This document shows positions 25,228-36,848 of a stretch of DNA of 64,000 nucleotides, in pieces (the first letter of the stretch is position 1; each line of letters begins with the position of its first letter). The stretch lies in assembly GCA_026874595.1 (NCBI GenBank), contig CM049309.1, forward strand, positions 51,930,079 through 51,994,078, in the 5' to 3' direction. A model generated the notes under the pieces. That model did not search any database, was not told the origin of the DNA, and saw only the letters and a list, made by a program, of their open reading frames with translations. Made by a program: the position numbers and the translations under genes. This DNA comes from Sipunculus nudus. Lineage: Eukaryota; Annelida; Sipuncula; Golfingiida; Sipunculidae.

Positions 25228-25781
25228 ATATCCCCACTCTACAGGCCACAATTTTGCACCAATCGCTCTGAAACTTATACATTTAGTGTAAAATCAATTC
25301 TCCTCGGAGCCTATTGTTTTGGGTCATGATCGGTCAAAGGTCAAGGTCAGGGTCACTGAAAAACCTTAAAACGGTTTTTCCTTCATATCTTTGTCAATAA
25401 TAATCGTAGCGGCTTAATCTTTAGCTCATTTTATTCCTCATTATGTTACCTTTCCACATGCTAGCAAATATCTCCAGTCATTCGATACCATAGTAACTTA
25501 TTTTTGGGAAAAAATCATAGAATTAGATATTTTCCTTCTAAATTTTTCATTTTTAAGGCTACAGAGATCTAGTTTTTTGCATCAGGTAGTATTTCATGAG
25601 CTGTTTATGATACAATTGTAAATCTCGCAAAATCTCGCACTATTTCTCGTCAAACGAGAGTTTTCAAGATTTCATTAAATATGACCTGCAGGTCGAATTT
25701 TATTAACAATGGCTTTGAAATTAATGTATTTTGTGTTATTTATAAATATCTCGAACTGGTTTTTTCATTTTTTGAAAATAG

Positions 25782-25795
25782 CCACCAGGGGGCGT
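25782..25795 (+). promoter_or_regulatory. CTCF-like motif in array
   Basis: CCACCAGGGGGCGT, mismatch only at the last base of the consensus. Confidence 0.45.
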
Positions 25796-26505
25796 GGCAC
25801 TGGTAACACTACAACTTACCATTTTTCCGTAATATCTTAAAAAATATTAAGCATATAACAATTTCTTTTGTCGCATCTAAAACTAGGATCATTGCCTTAT
25901 TCCTTCGTACATTCAGCCTTGTGCTGCCGTTTCCATGGTTACCAAATTTTGGGGTTAAACTTGACAATCTGAAAATACGGAGTTTACCTGCTTCTATCTC
26001 GGTCAATATTTGCGATAGAAAGGTCTGGTTTTCGGCGTTAGACAGCATTCCTCTAGTTCTAAGTCATTCAATCGCAAGTCTCGTCATATCTCGCACCGTT
26101 TCTTGTGAAACGAGAACACGTGACCATTCAAAGAAATGCCTATAATTCTGTCATTTTTTACGCTACAGACACATGGTTTGCAGCGCTGGATAGCGTCTGA
26201 CACTCGCAGTCACATTCAGGGGTCACATTGTAAGTCTCGTCAAATCTCGCGCCATGTTTCACCAAACCACGAAGTCACGTCCTGTCACCGCAAGTGGCGG
26301 CAGGGTCCTTACGGGGGGCAGCCAGCGTGTGCAGCGGTGCATGTCGGCCTTTCCGGGCCCTATCTAAGGAGGCACAGTCCAAACTTTATTGCTTGACGGA
26401 AATCTTCGATTTTCGCAAGCATGTTCGTCACCCGCGTATGTTTGTTCCTTCATCTTATGTTTTACACTAATATCTCAAAACTTATTTTTCATTTTCTGGA
26501 TATGG

Positions 26506-26519
26506 CTGCTAGGGGGCGC
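26506..26519 (+). promoter_or_regulatory. CTCF-like motif in array
   Basis: CTGCTAGGGGGCGC followed by TGCA; two mismatches in the left half, right half intact. Confidence 0.35.
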
Positions 26520-26837
26520 TGCACTAGACCCATCCAAACAAATCAGTTTTTGGACATATTTCCGTAAGAGTAAACCTATATTACACAAACTGTAGCTTAT
26601 TTTCTTTCTCTTGGCCTTCTGCAAAACATGGTAACGTCATCTGGTGTCCATCTTGTGTTACTTTGTCAGTATGTCTGTCTGTTTGTCAGTTATCTTCAAA
26701 TTCGCCTACTTGCTGGTTCTTGCATCTCACATATAGCAATCAACAAGCCAGATATTTGGAGGAATCCTTTTTGAAACGATTACATCTCATGCCATTCACT
26801 AAAATCACGAAACGCATTTGTCATCTTCAGGATATGT

Positions 26838-26851
26838 CCACTAGAGGGCGC
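26838..26851 (+). promoter_or_regulatory. CTCF-like motif in array
   Basis: CCACTAGAGGGCGC followed by TGCAG; full consensus match. Confidence 0.5.
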
Positions 26852-27150
26852 TGCAGTCGAACATCCCCAATTTATCATTATTTGGCCATATCTCCAAAAC
26901 TAAAGACCTCAATTACATAAACTGTACCTTATTTTTTTCCTCTGAGTCTTCCCCATAACCTGGTTAAGTCATCTTGTCTTCATCTTGTGTCCCTTTGTTA
27001 GTATGTCTGTTTGTTTGTCAGTTGTCCTCAAATTTGGCTGCTTGTTTGTTCTTTCGTTTCACTAATAGAATTCTACAGGCCACAGTTGTGAAAGAATCTT
27101 TTTCAAACTATTAAATCTTATGTCTTACAGTTATATCTCGAAACAGACTA

Positions 27151-27765
27151 TTAGCGAATCTGTGAGCTTATGCTGTGGTGCAGCGTCGTCCGTCGTCTGT
27201 AGGTTAACCATAGCTATCTCAAAACAATTTTTTTGTAAATAAACAGTGATCTGAAAAGCTCTATCAGATTTTGTTTATTTTTTGGCTTTCTGCATTTACT
27301 GAGATTTTATAGGGAAAAAGCTAAAAAAGTTTTAAAAATTTTCTTCTGCGGAACTGTCCAGCCAAATTGTCCAATATTTCTAAGAAATCATCTCTTGAAC
27401 AATCTACCTCAAGTTTGTTCGAATGGTTTCAGTTCGGAGATTGAACAGGAGGTTGAACTTAGTCATCTGTCCAAAAAAGCAAACTAAAATTAAAATCTCA
27501 GAAACGGCTAGAGCTTTCATTACCAAATTTTATACCTAAGTTTGTCTCATATGTCATAACTGAAATTGAGGTATTGGTGGTTCCACTTACATTGATCTGT
27601 TTTTTACAAGGGAAAATGTAATTTTAGACTCTCCAGCTTATACTCTGTTTTATAATGAAACTGTTAAGCTGATTGGTTTAAACTTTACAAGAATTATTCT
27701 ATGGTAGGTTTCTGCCAGTTTTATCAGATGAGATTGGGTAAATGCAACTTTAAAAAAGCAGTGTA
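27151..27765 (+). repeat. Repeat family A, 3'-truncated copy
   Basis: Starts TTAGCGAATCTGTGAGCTTA and contains CTGTCCAGCCAAATTGTCCA and TAGTCATCTGTCCAAAAAAG as in the 60-kb copy. It then runs into array sequence without the AGGCCTGTAGGCCT end. Confidence 0.75.
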
Positions 27766-28322
27766 GCCAATTGAAAACTATGATTTATTTTCTTCCTCTG
27801 AATCTACTCGATAATCTGAGTAGGTCATCTGGTCTTATTCTTGTGTCATTTTTTGAGTATGTCTGTCTGTTTGTCAGTGATCCTAAATTTCGCCTGCTTG
27901 CTGGACCTTGCTTCTTGCAGTTAGCAATTTTCAGGACACAGTTTTGTGGGAATCCTTTTGGAACTGGAACAACATCTTATTTCTTACATTAAAGTCTCAA
28001 AAGAAATTTTTAATGTTTGGGATATGGCCGCTACCATATATTGGCCATACCTCCGACACTATGAACTCTACCTACTAAAACTATAGCTCATTTTGCTTCT
28101 CTTTACGTTCCCAACTTTTTTCTGGTAGTCTGTTATCTCAGGTGTGTCAGTATATCTGTCTGTTTTGAGCTATGTCTGCTTTCATGATCTTTTGTGTGAT
28201 ATATGTCATTCAACAGGCAAAACTTTCCAGCAATCGCTCTGAAAGTCATTCAATTGATAGAAAACCGACAGTTTGTCCTGTTTGTTTCGCTGTCTTATTT
28301 CCGGCGATTTCCGGCAAGCGTT

Positions 28323-28340
28323 CGACCTCTGGTCGTCTAG
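28323..28340 (+). mobile_element. Hairpin-CTAG terminus
   Basis: CGACC-TCT-GGTCG, then TCTAG and T, preceded by TTTCCGGCAAGCG. Confidence 0.45.
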
Positions 28341-28919
28341 TCTGTTTGTCTGTCTGTCTGACTGTGAACTCTCTACAGGCCACAATTTTGCAGCAATTGC
28401 TTTTAAACTTACACAAATGGTAGACAAGCAAAAGTCCTGGAGGCCTATTGTTTTCGGGCGAAATAGGTCCAAGGTCAAGGTCACCAAAACTTCTCAAAAC
28501 AGTTTTTTCTTCATATCTTTGTTACTATTAGTTGTATCTACTTCAACAATAGCTCATTTTAATCATCATTCCAAGGCCTGACATCTGGTGTGTAGCTGAC
28601 TCAAATTTGCCGTAACCATGGTTACAAATTTTTGGGGAAAAGTCATGATTTTCGAAAATAAGGGGTCTTATTTTTCTAACTTTGTCAGTTTTAAAGCTAG
28701 AGAGATCTAGTTTTTTGCATCAGGTAGCATTCAACTAGTACTAAATTTTTTTTATTAAAGTCTTGCAGTATCTCGTAAAATATCTCGTGAATAGAGATAT
28801 TTCGAGATTTCATTCATCTTGCGCCAAAGGCCACATTGTTGCAGGAATCTTTTTGAAACTGACATGTCATAAGTCCTACACTAGTATCTCGAAATCCTTT
28901 TTTCATTTTTTGAATATGG

Positions 28920-28933
28920 CTGCTAGGGGGCGC
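28920..28933 (+). promoter_or_regulatory. CTCF-like motif in array
   Basis: CTGCTAGGGGGCGC followed by TGCAC; two mismatches on the left. Confidence 0.35.
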
Positions 28934-29249
28934 TGCACAAGACCCTCACACACATATCATCACATTTGCCATATCTCTAAAACCCTAAGCCTCAATTACA
29001 TAAACTATAGTTTTTTTTTCCCTCTGAGTCTTTTCCATAAACTGATAATGTCATCTGGTCTCAATCTTGTATCACTTTGTCAGTGTGTCCGTCTGTTTGT
29101 CAGTTGTCCTCAAATTCGCCTGCTTGCTGGTTCTTGCATCTCACATATAGTATTCTACAGGCCACAGTTTTTAAAGAAGCATTTGAAAACTGATGCATAT
29201 TATGTTTTACAGAAATATCTCAAACATGTTTTTCATTTTCCGGATATGG

Positions 29250-29263
29250 CCACTAGGTGGCGC
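29250..29263 (+). promoter_or_regulatory. CTCF-like motif in array
   Basis: CCACTAGGTGGCGC followed by TGCAC; full consensus match. Confidence 0.5.
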
Positions 29264-29579
29264 TGCACATGACCCTCACACACATCATTATATTGGCCAT
29301 ATCTTTAAAACCCAAAGCCTCAATTACAGAAACTATGGCTTATTTTCTTTCCCTGAGTCTTCTACATGACCTAGTGTGTCTTCTGGTCTTAATCTTGTAT
29401 CACTTTGTCAGTGTGTCTGTCTATTTGTCAGATGTCCTCAAATCTGCCTGCTTGCTGGTTCTTGCGTCTCATATATAGCAATTTACCGGCCACAGTTTTT
29501 TCAGAAATCCTTTTAAAACTGATACATCTAATGTGTTAGACTTATATCTCAAAACAAATTTTTCATTTTCAAGATATGG

Positions 29580-29593
29580 CCACTAGGGGGCGC
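29580..29593 (+). promoter_or_regulatory. CTCF-like motif in array
   Basis: GGCCACTAGGGGGCGCTG context; full match including the flanking GG and TG seen in the vertebrate consensus. Confidence 0.5.
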
Positions 29594-29910
29594 TGCACTT
29601 TCACCTCCCCAACATATGTTTTGGCCATATCTCCAAAATTATAAACCTTACCTACATTAACTATCGCTCATTTTGCTCTTCTTTACCTTCGGCACTTTTG
29701 TCTGGTAATCTGTTATCACAGATGTGTCAGTATGTCTGTCTGTTCGTCTTTTGTGGTCAGCTTTGTCTGCTTCCTCGTTGTTTTGTCTGATATGTCATTT
29801 TACAGGCCACAACTTCTCAGCAAGCGCTGAGGGTCATTCAAATAATAGAAAACCGACAATATGTTCTGTCTGTCCGTCTGTCTGTCATTTCAACTTCCGG
29901 CAAGCGCTCG

Positions 29911-29928
29911 ACCTCTGGTCGTCTAGTT
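29911..29928 (+). mobile_element. Hairpin-CTAG terminus closing the array
   Basis: CGACC-TCT-GGTCG-TCTAG, preceded by TTCCGGCAAGCGCT. The sequence that follows (from 29930) is a near-duplicate of 23.6-23.9 kb. Confidence 0.5.
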
Positions 29929-29929
29929 T

Positions 29930-30227
29930 CTTTGGTGAAGATGTATTTCGACAAAATCTTGGTCAAGTTCGAAGATGGGTGACCCTGACCTACTTTTCAA
30001 GGTCACAGAGCTTATAATAGAATAAAACTTAGAAGCTTATTTTTCAGGAAGCATTTGGTGGATTGTTATGAATCATGGTACATACCTCTCCATTTTAAAT
30101 TTATAACTGAGACATGTACAGATATACATCCATGTGAGAACAGATATTTAGTACTTGTTACTGTTACCACCTCTAAACACTGTTGTTTTGGCTGAGGGCT
30201 TTTGTCAGCTTCTGCTGATATTCTAGT
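29930..30227 (+). repeat. About 290-bp direct duplicate of 23595-23882
   Basis: Long stretches are nearly identical between the two (for example CTTATAATAGAATAAAACTT and GACATGTACAGATATACATC). Both end TCAGCTTCTGCTGATATTCT followed by AGTTT. The pair brackets the CTCF-motif array. Confidence 0.85.
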
Positions 30228-30239
30228 TTTCTTAGGTTT

Positions 30240-33110
30240 TTGATTATGACACTAGGGGTGGAGACATATGAAACACACCAGTCTTCAGGACACTAGATGA
30301 AATTACATTTGGAAAACTGAATCCATTCAAGACATATTAATTAGCAGTTTAAAAAATAAAGGAAACAATTCGTCTGATGACAACGGAGCTTGCTGGTATG
30401 GGACATTCAGAAAAAGAAGAGCACTGCAGGAGTGCATGATATGCCTGTCATATTTCTTGTGACACCTCTGACATCATTTAATAATCAGCGATTTTAGCGG
30501 AAATCAAATTTAGGTGAGATATTATATTGGTTAATATTTCTGTTGAGTTTCATCAAAATCTATGATATACCTGCCAAGTTATTGCAGCGACACCATAAAG
30601 TAGACTGGTGACCTCAGTCCTGATTAAATATGTATGGATTTTGCTAGGAATCAAACTTAGGTGAGATATTTTATTGATTACTATTTCTGTGGAGTTTCAT
30701 CAAAATCCATTACATTCCTGATAAGTTATCGTAGCGACACCATAAAGTAGCCTAATGACCTCTGACCTTGTTAAATGTTTGGATTTTGCCTATAATCAAA
30801 CTCCACCTTATACATCTTTGGGTAACGTCACAGAGCATCAGAATACTAAAAACTAACAGCAACATCTTCATAAGCAATTGACCATACAAAACACTTGTTT
30901 TATTGCTATTTATTTTCATCAACAAAGGTGGCCCTTGACCTTTACCCCCCCCCCCCCCAAAAAAAAAAATATATGGGAGATTCCTCTCCCCCATATAACA
31001 CATATATGAAAACAATAGGTTGAGTGGTTGTTGAGATCTAAAGAATCCAAACTTTTAACCTGAGCTGGGTTTGGATCTGTAAGTGCCAGTAAATGGCCAA
31101 GAAATTAAATTAAAAAGCGTCCGATATGGGGACGGAAACCCTGTGTGGAAGACAGTGTTCACATGTGCCATGGAATGTCAATTAAACATGTTATTCCTGG
31201 GAACTTTTTACTGAATATAATTTGAAAAACACCCTGGACATGATGGTATTGCTATCCTTGATAATAAACATAATGAACGACAACCCCCATCCCCCCCCCC
31301 CCGATGCACTTTGGTGAAATACAGATCCTTTTAGGGTAACTGCATGTGGAGTGATGTCATCGTCCTCTGATGTCATGACTTGCACTACAAAGATGCCATG
31401 TCATAACATACCACTTCCTAGTGTTAATGTGCTATAAAAACCCATTAAACACTCATTCCAGGGTTATTTACACTTAGATTTACACCAAAAATGAACTACT
31501 TTGAAATTTTTCACCATACCAACCTGTATGGTACATTTGAAAAAATCTCCATTTGAACAGTCTTCAGATATGGCGCAGACATACACACACACAGAATCAA
31601 GTGAAAACATTAACCTTCACTTTGTGCATGTTAAATATCAGTAAAGTTTTAAGAGCTGTGCTAGGTATTGTCATTGTTCACCAGTCTCACAAGTTTAACT
31701 GAAATATCTTCATCGGCAATTAGCCTCACAAAAAAACTTTAATCAGACTTGTTCATGAACAACGGGGCCTGTGACCTTGAATTTTTACCTTTTGATCCCC
31801 ATATCATAGGGGGGATTCCACCTATACAATACATATGTGTAATAGGATGGCAATAGGGTAAAATGGTTGCAGAGTTATAAACAAGGGACCTATGGGTCAC
31901 GGCGCTCAGCTGTTATATATGATTAAAAAATATGATTTAGGAATGAGCTGGTTTGGTGTGGTAATAAATATAAGCTTTATTATGAGTTGTTGGTGTTTAG
32001 CTTATGTATGATTATGATATTATCTTTGGAGACAGGGAAGAGGATTGATTTCATTTATTTTATTAACAAATGGAGTACTATTGTCACACAGATTTTGACT
32101 TGGCCATATAACTTATAAGCAGAACATATGATATAAGAGTTTAACTATTTATTAAAAAAAATTACAAATATTGTCCCAAATATAATTTTTATTAAAAATA
32201 ATAAAAGAATCTTATGATTTTTTAAAATGAAATATAACTGAAATGATTATTAAAATAATATTAAAGAATATATTCATGAATGCATTCATGAATACATTTT
32301 GAAAGTATTTGCACTGGTATTCATATACTTTCATTTTTACCTGAATTCCAATTCTTTATGCAAGACATTTTATAATGGAGTACATATTCATATTTGTATT
32401 TAAATACAATTGCAAAGTTTTCCCACCATTACTGGCATTTATTCAGTTTTCACCAAACAATTATGTTGAGAATCCAGAATATACAAAATTCACACATTTA
32501 AATTATGATCAAAAGTACCTGGTTTTATGGCTTTTATTTATATTAAAAAAAAATGTAATATATTCATTTTGGACTAATTTCACATCAATGTACACACTAG
32601 ACACAGTAGGAATCTAGATTAATAATATCAACTGCATCTTTGTCTATCATTAATTTCCTTCATATGATCCCTAATGATTAGTAATGAATAATATGATTTA
32701 CTTTTTTATCATTAAAATTGAACTGAAAAATACCATAGGTGACTGCATGGTGTTATTTGGAGTACGTGACATTCTATCCATTGATACAAGATTCTTTTAT
32801 CATCAGTAACTGCAAGTTGATTTCCTGTTATTATAAACTAACAAATTCTTTTTTATTTTTCTTTAATTTGTTATTAAAAAACAATAAAAATTTATTAATT
32901 TATTGTTAATTGTTATGTTGTTGGTTAAAACTACTAGATGAGTTGGGTTGGACACCTGGATCAACTGTGGCTGGCCATAAGCTGCCTACCTGCAACAGTG
33001 TATGGCTCGCCTCAAGCATGCATAATTTGCTGAAAGTTCAACAAGGTCAACATACAGGTCACTCAAGAGGGGCTGGAGAGAGTTAAGGTCTGACATGGTC
33101 TCATAAAAAC
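30240..33110. other. Intergenic, diverged repeats only
   Basis: Scattered repeat relics (two GTGAGATATT--ATTGATTA-type units at 30.5 and 30.66 kb, C runs near 30945 and 31290), then an extremely AT-rich stretch 32.0-33.0 kb. No gene or RNA recognised. Confidence 0.45.
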
Positions 33111-33113
33111 ATT

Positions 33114-34500
33114 AATAAAAGCTACAATTTTTGGCCAATTTCTTTCAGCTTTCTAAACTAAAAAGCTGAAATCCTTGTGTGCATGATATGAAAATTATAT
33201 CAACCGTGCTCACAGGAAACAAATGTGCCATGGTCAAAGTTGGGCAAAATTTAAGGTACTAATTTTATATTTATACTAATAACATATAAAATTTGAAAAA
33301 TTCAGGACTAATTTGGGGTATTCAATTGAATCTTGATTAAATAATGTTACATCCCTGGCAAAAAAACTCTAGCTTCAGCAATCCCCTTGTTAAGGGAGTA
33401 AATATATTTCTTGATTTTTTACATAGTGCATTATGTTTGGGCCCATAACTTAAAACAATTACGCAATACTGACATCATTTCTGGCATATGCATAGAGAAT
33501 GTATAGAAAAATATGTATATTATATATGATTAAAGTCCCATCAGTGGTTTTGATATTAGGCAGTCTTGAAGTGTAACAATGGGTTTTTAATGGAAAAATG
33601 AAGTTTTTCATTAATATCTCGAAGGAATTAAGTCCTAGTGACCAAATTCTTGGCATGGTAGGGAATTTTGGAGACATCTAATTGTATGCCAAATTTTAGG
33701 AACTGAGAGCTGAAGCTGGGGAGCTGAGCTCTTGCAAACTGCATAACACTAGCTTGATGTAAACAATTTGTTACATGGTGCTTGAAAACTTGAATAAAAT
33801 CTACAGTTTTTGATCAACTGGTTTCAAATTTTTGGTGTTAACAGACAAAATGCTAACAAAAACATGCTGTGAACATTATATCCACAGTACTTACAGTAAA
33901 AAAAACGTGCCATGGTCAAAGTTGGGCAAAATTTAAGGTACCAATTTTTTATTTTTGTTAATATTTTAAAAAATTTAAAAGATTTTGATCTAATTTTGGG
34001 TATACAATTTAATTTTGATAAATTAAAGTTATATTACTGGAAAAAAAGTCCATAGCTTTAACAAGTTTTGTGTTAAGTGATCAAATATCTTTCCTGATTT
34101 TTTACAAAATGCATTATGTTTGGGCCCATTACTTTTTTAAATTATATAATACAGACATAATTTCTGGCATATACATAGGAACTATATAGAAGAATATTTA
34201 TGGTAAATATGAGGGAAAACAGATGAGTGGTTTTGATATTAGACAGTCCTGAAGTGTGAAAATAGGTTTTTAATAAAAAATTGAGGTTTTACCTTAATTT
34301 CTCAAAGGAACAAAGTCGCAAAGACCCAGTTTTAGGCTTGGTAGGAGATCTTGGGGACATCTAACATTATGCTGAATTTTGGATTCCTAGGTCTTACGGT
34401 TTCAAAACGTGCCACATCTACGGACGGACGGACAGACGGACGGACGACGGACAATGGACCACGACTATAGCTCAGATGACTTATAGTCAGCTGAGCTAAA
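33114..34500 (+). repeat. Two-copy ~680-bp tandem repeat with GGAC-rich end
   Basis: CAAAGTTGGGCAAAATTTAA occurs at about 33235 and 33916 (period about 681), with parallel text throughout. The second copy ends in a (GGAC)n tract at 34421-34451 and TATAGTCAGCTGAGCTAAAA. Confidence 0.8.
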
Positions 34501-34554
34501 AACTACAGACTATGCTGAGGCTGGGGGTATGGTAAAAGCTTTCTCAACTTTGTT

Positions 34555-35800
34555 CTTTGCATAAAAAATACAGGTGGCACCACCAGCTGTCAGGAACTGA
34601 TAAAACTAGTCATGATCAATAAATATACAAGGTATCAAGACACTAGATGAAAACACAGCTGAGTACCTAACACAATTGCTGTCATTTGAGGGTCTTAAAA
34701 ATAGAAAATAAATTGTCAAAATTAGAAAAAAATACAGGTGGCGACCACAGCCCTGAGTAGTTCATGAAACTGTCCATGATCAATGAGCTAAGAAAAATTC
34801 ATGGCATTTCTTGAATTAATTATGGAGATACGCGAGGTTTTGTATCAGATTTTTAATGATTCATTGGTGCAAAAAACAAGCCCATAATTTTGAGGATATA
34901 TGTCCAGTGGCATAATTTCAGGTTTCAAAGAAGATATTATATTGACCTCCCTGGATATTCAGTTTGAAGTTCCTGGGTCCAACAGTTAAGATTTGTGCCC
35001 CATAATAAGACAAAGTGCCATTGTTAGCGGAGTTAAATAGGGACCCATGGGTCTGGACGCTCTGCTGAATTTGTCTAGAAGGATGAGTTTATGATTTTTT
35101 TTTTCAAAATATTGGTCCTGTGATCAGTTTGAAGTCAACCTGTTTACCCAAATTGGGAGTTTTCATCCTTAAACTAATTTGTCAATGGATTGGCCCTTTG
35201 ACCAAGTGACCCGAAATCAAAAGGAACCTTTCCATGGGCCATGTGGAAGATAGGAAGGTTTAGGATGAAAAGTTTGGCTTAAAATGCATCCACAGTCTTT
35301 TTAAAGAAAGGGGTCCTGTGACCTTGACCTCATGATATCAAAAGGGTTCTTACATCATTGGTAGGTCATATATGAGTAAAGTTTGAAACCAATATGTCAA
35401 TCCAAACTGGAGTTATCATCTGGAAACTAATTTTACAAGACAGGCGGGCAGACAGGGTGATTAATATAGGGCATCCCCCGATTCAAGCGTGGCTCTAATA
35501 AACAACACAAGGTTTAAGGGCACAGATGAAACCAGTTGCAAATCTGATAGTATCAATATAATTTGGCAGTCTCAATATAAAGGAGAATGCATAAAAATAG
35601 AAAAAAAATACATGTGGAACCGAAGAAACCAATCATAATCAATAATCACACTGGGTTTCATGACACTAGATGAAACTATAGCTGATAATCTGACATAATT
35701 GCTGTCATTTAACGGTCTCAAAAACAGGAAAAAAAATTGTAAAAATTAGAAAAATACAGGTGGCGCTACCAGTTTGGTGAAAAGATTATCCCAGATTGAA
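34555..35800. repeat. Diverged repeat block incl. antisense copy of the 289-bp family
   Basis: GACACTAGATGAAA...ATTGCTGTCATTT text is present at 34.65 and 35.67 kb. Between them, 35110-35490 contains ATCTGGAAACTAATTTT and CTGTGACCTTGACCTCATGA, the reverse complement of the 8-9 kb unit. No gene seen through 36360. Confidence 0.6.
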
Positions 35801-36381
35801 TATTTAAATTTTACATTTATCTGAAAGATTTGGTTGGCAAATATACTTGTCAATATAATTTTGAAATGTCTTTTGAAAAAAAGTCAAATATTGTAGTCTT
35901 GTTTATTGTAACATAAAGGAAAGAACAGAAGTGTGTCAGAATTTACAATCTCTAGATTTCTTGGTAAAACTTCCATGGGCTTGTTAATTTCCAGTGGTTT
36001 TTTTATTCAATTTGATTGTTCATTATTGCCTCTTGATAAGATTTTTGATTCAGACAGTTTTGTTAAAGAGGTATGCTCAATGAAAGCGTTCCTTCTAGAT
36101 GATGCTAGGAAAAAAATTATAATGTTCTTAAGCATTCATGTAGTCCCCATGTAACACTTAAATCTAACCCCCTCCCCCCCCCCCCCCCAACCACAACAAC
36201 AAAATTTGTTATGTTTACATGGTTACGTCCCCTTTTATCGCCCATTGTTTACATGTAAATGACTATTGATAACGAATGCCTGTGCTTGTTATCAACTCAT
36301 CTGAGGACTTGATGGAACCAACATGTGCTTGCATCAAATGTAGGATATATATAATATAACATTAATTGTTAGAAAATAGTG

Positions 36382-36387
36382 TTTATT
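36382..36387 (-). terminator. Candidate ALG13 poly(A) signal
   Basis: TTTATT on the + strand reads AATAAA on the ALG13 strand, about 350 bases past its stop codon. Other sites are possible. Confidence 0.35.
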
Positions 36388-36736
36388 ACAAATATTATTT
36401 AACTTTCCTTGTGTACAAGCCAGAGATAAAAAAAAGTATGAAAATGAATGTAAACAGAATAATTGAATTGATTTCATATCAATTAATGAATAGCTTTGAT
36501 TCAATACATTCATCATTTAATGCATTGTAACATGCCTAGAATTCAGTATCCCTTCTCACATATATTCTCAGGCAGCCTCATATATCTCAGGTTCACACTT
36601 GTTCAAGCAACAATGAATTTCAAAAACAAAAAAAAAAGATGCAGATGATTTTAATGGCATGTAAATTTTGCTCCCAGGAATGATCTATTGCACTGATACA
36701 TTAAGGTATACATCATGAACCACAGATGATGAGCTT

Positions 36737-36848
36737 TTATGAAACTCCCATGAACTTGTCCAGAAAAGAAGCAAACTTCTGTGGAGCTCCAGGTTCAAAT
36801 GGCTGGAGTGTAGAGATGTCAATGCTCTCAAGTTTTTCCTGCAGACTG
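36737..36848 (-). CDS. ALG13: ALG13 exon 4 (terminal)
   Basis: Acceptor TTGTTGCAG. It encodes [20 protein letters not shown] and ends KFMGVS, TAA at 36739-36737. The ST-LQP-PG-P-KF-FLDK pattern matches the short ALG13 C terminus. It is separated from exon 3 by the inserted retrotransposon. Confidence 0.92.

Larger units (their letters stand above)
23883..29928 (+). repeat. Irregular ~310-bp unit array with CTCF-like cores
   Basis: A unit of about 310-330 bp is repeated irregularly: ATATGGCCACTAGGGGGCGC, then an AACTATAGCTTATTTTCTTC-like stretch, TCACTTTGTCAGTGTGTC, GCCTGCTTGCTGGTTCTTGC and CTACAGGCCACA text. Recognisable cores lie at 24297, 24603, 25782, 26506, 26838, 28920, 29250 and 29580. 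Other repeats interrupt it (27.15-27.77 kb). Short Cys/Leu/Ser/Val-rich open frames here are translations of TGTC-type repeats. Confidence 0.75.

Noticed and set aside
24240..29930. CRISPR-like array
   Set aside because: Units are ~310 bp, degenerate and without unique spacers of constant length. This is eukaryotic interspersed/tandem repeat DNA.
22709..30017. Many short Cys/Leu/Ser/Val-rich frames (CLSVCLSV type)
   Set aside because: Translations of TGTC/TGTT microsatellite and array units, with no conserved length or start context.
35933..36154. 73-codon + strand frame
   Set aside because: AT-rich intergenic sequence without splice or family support.
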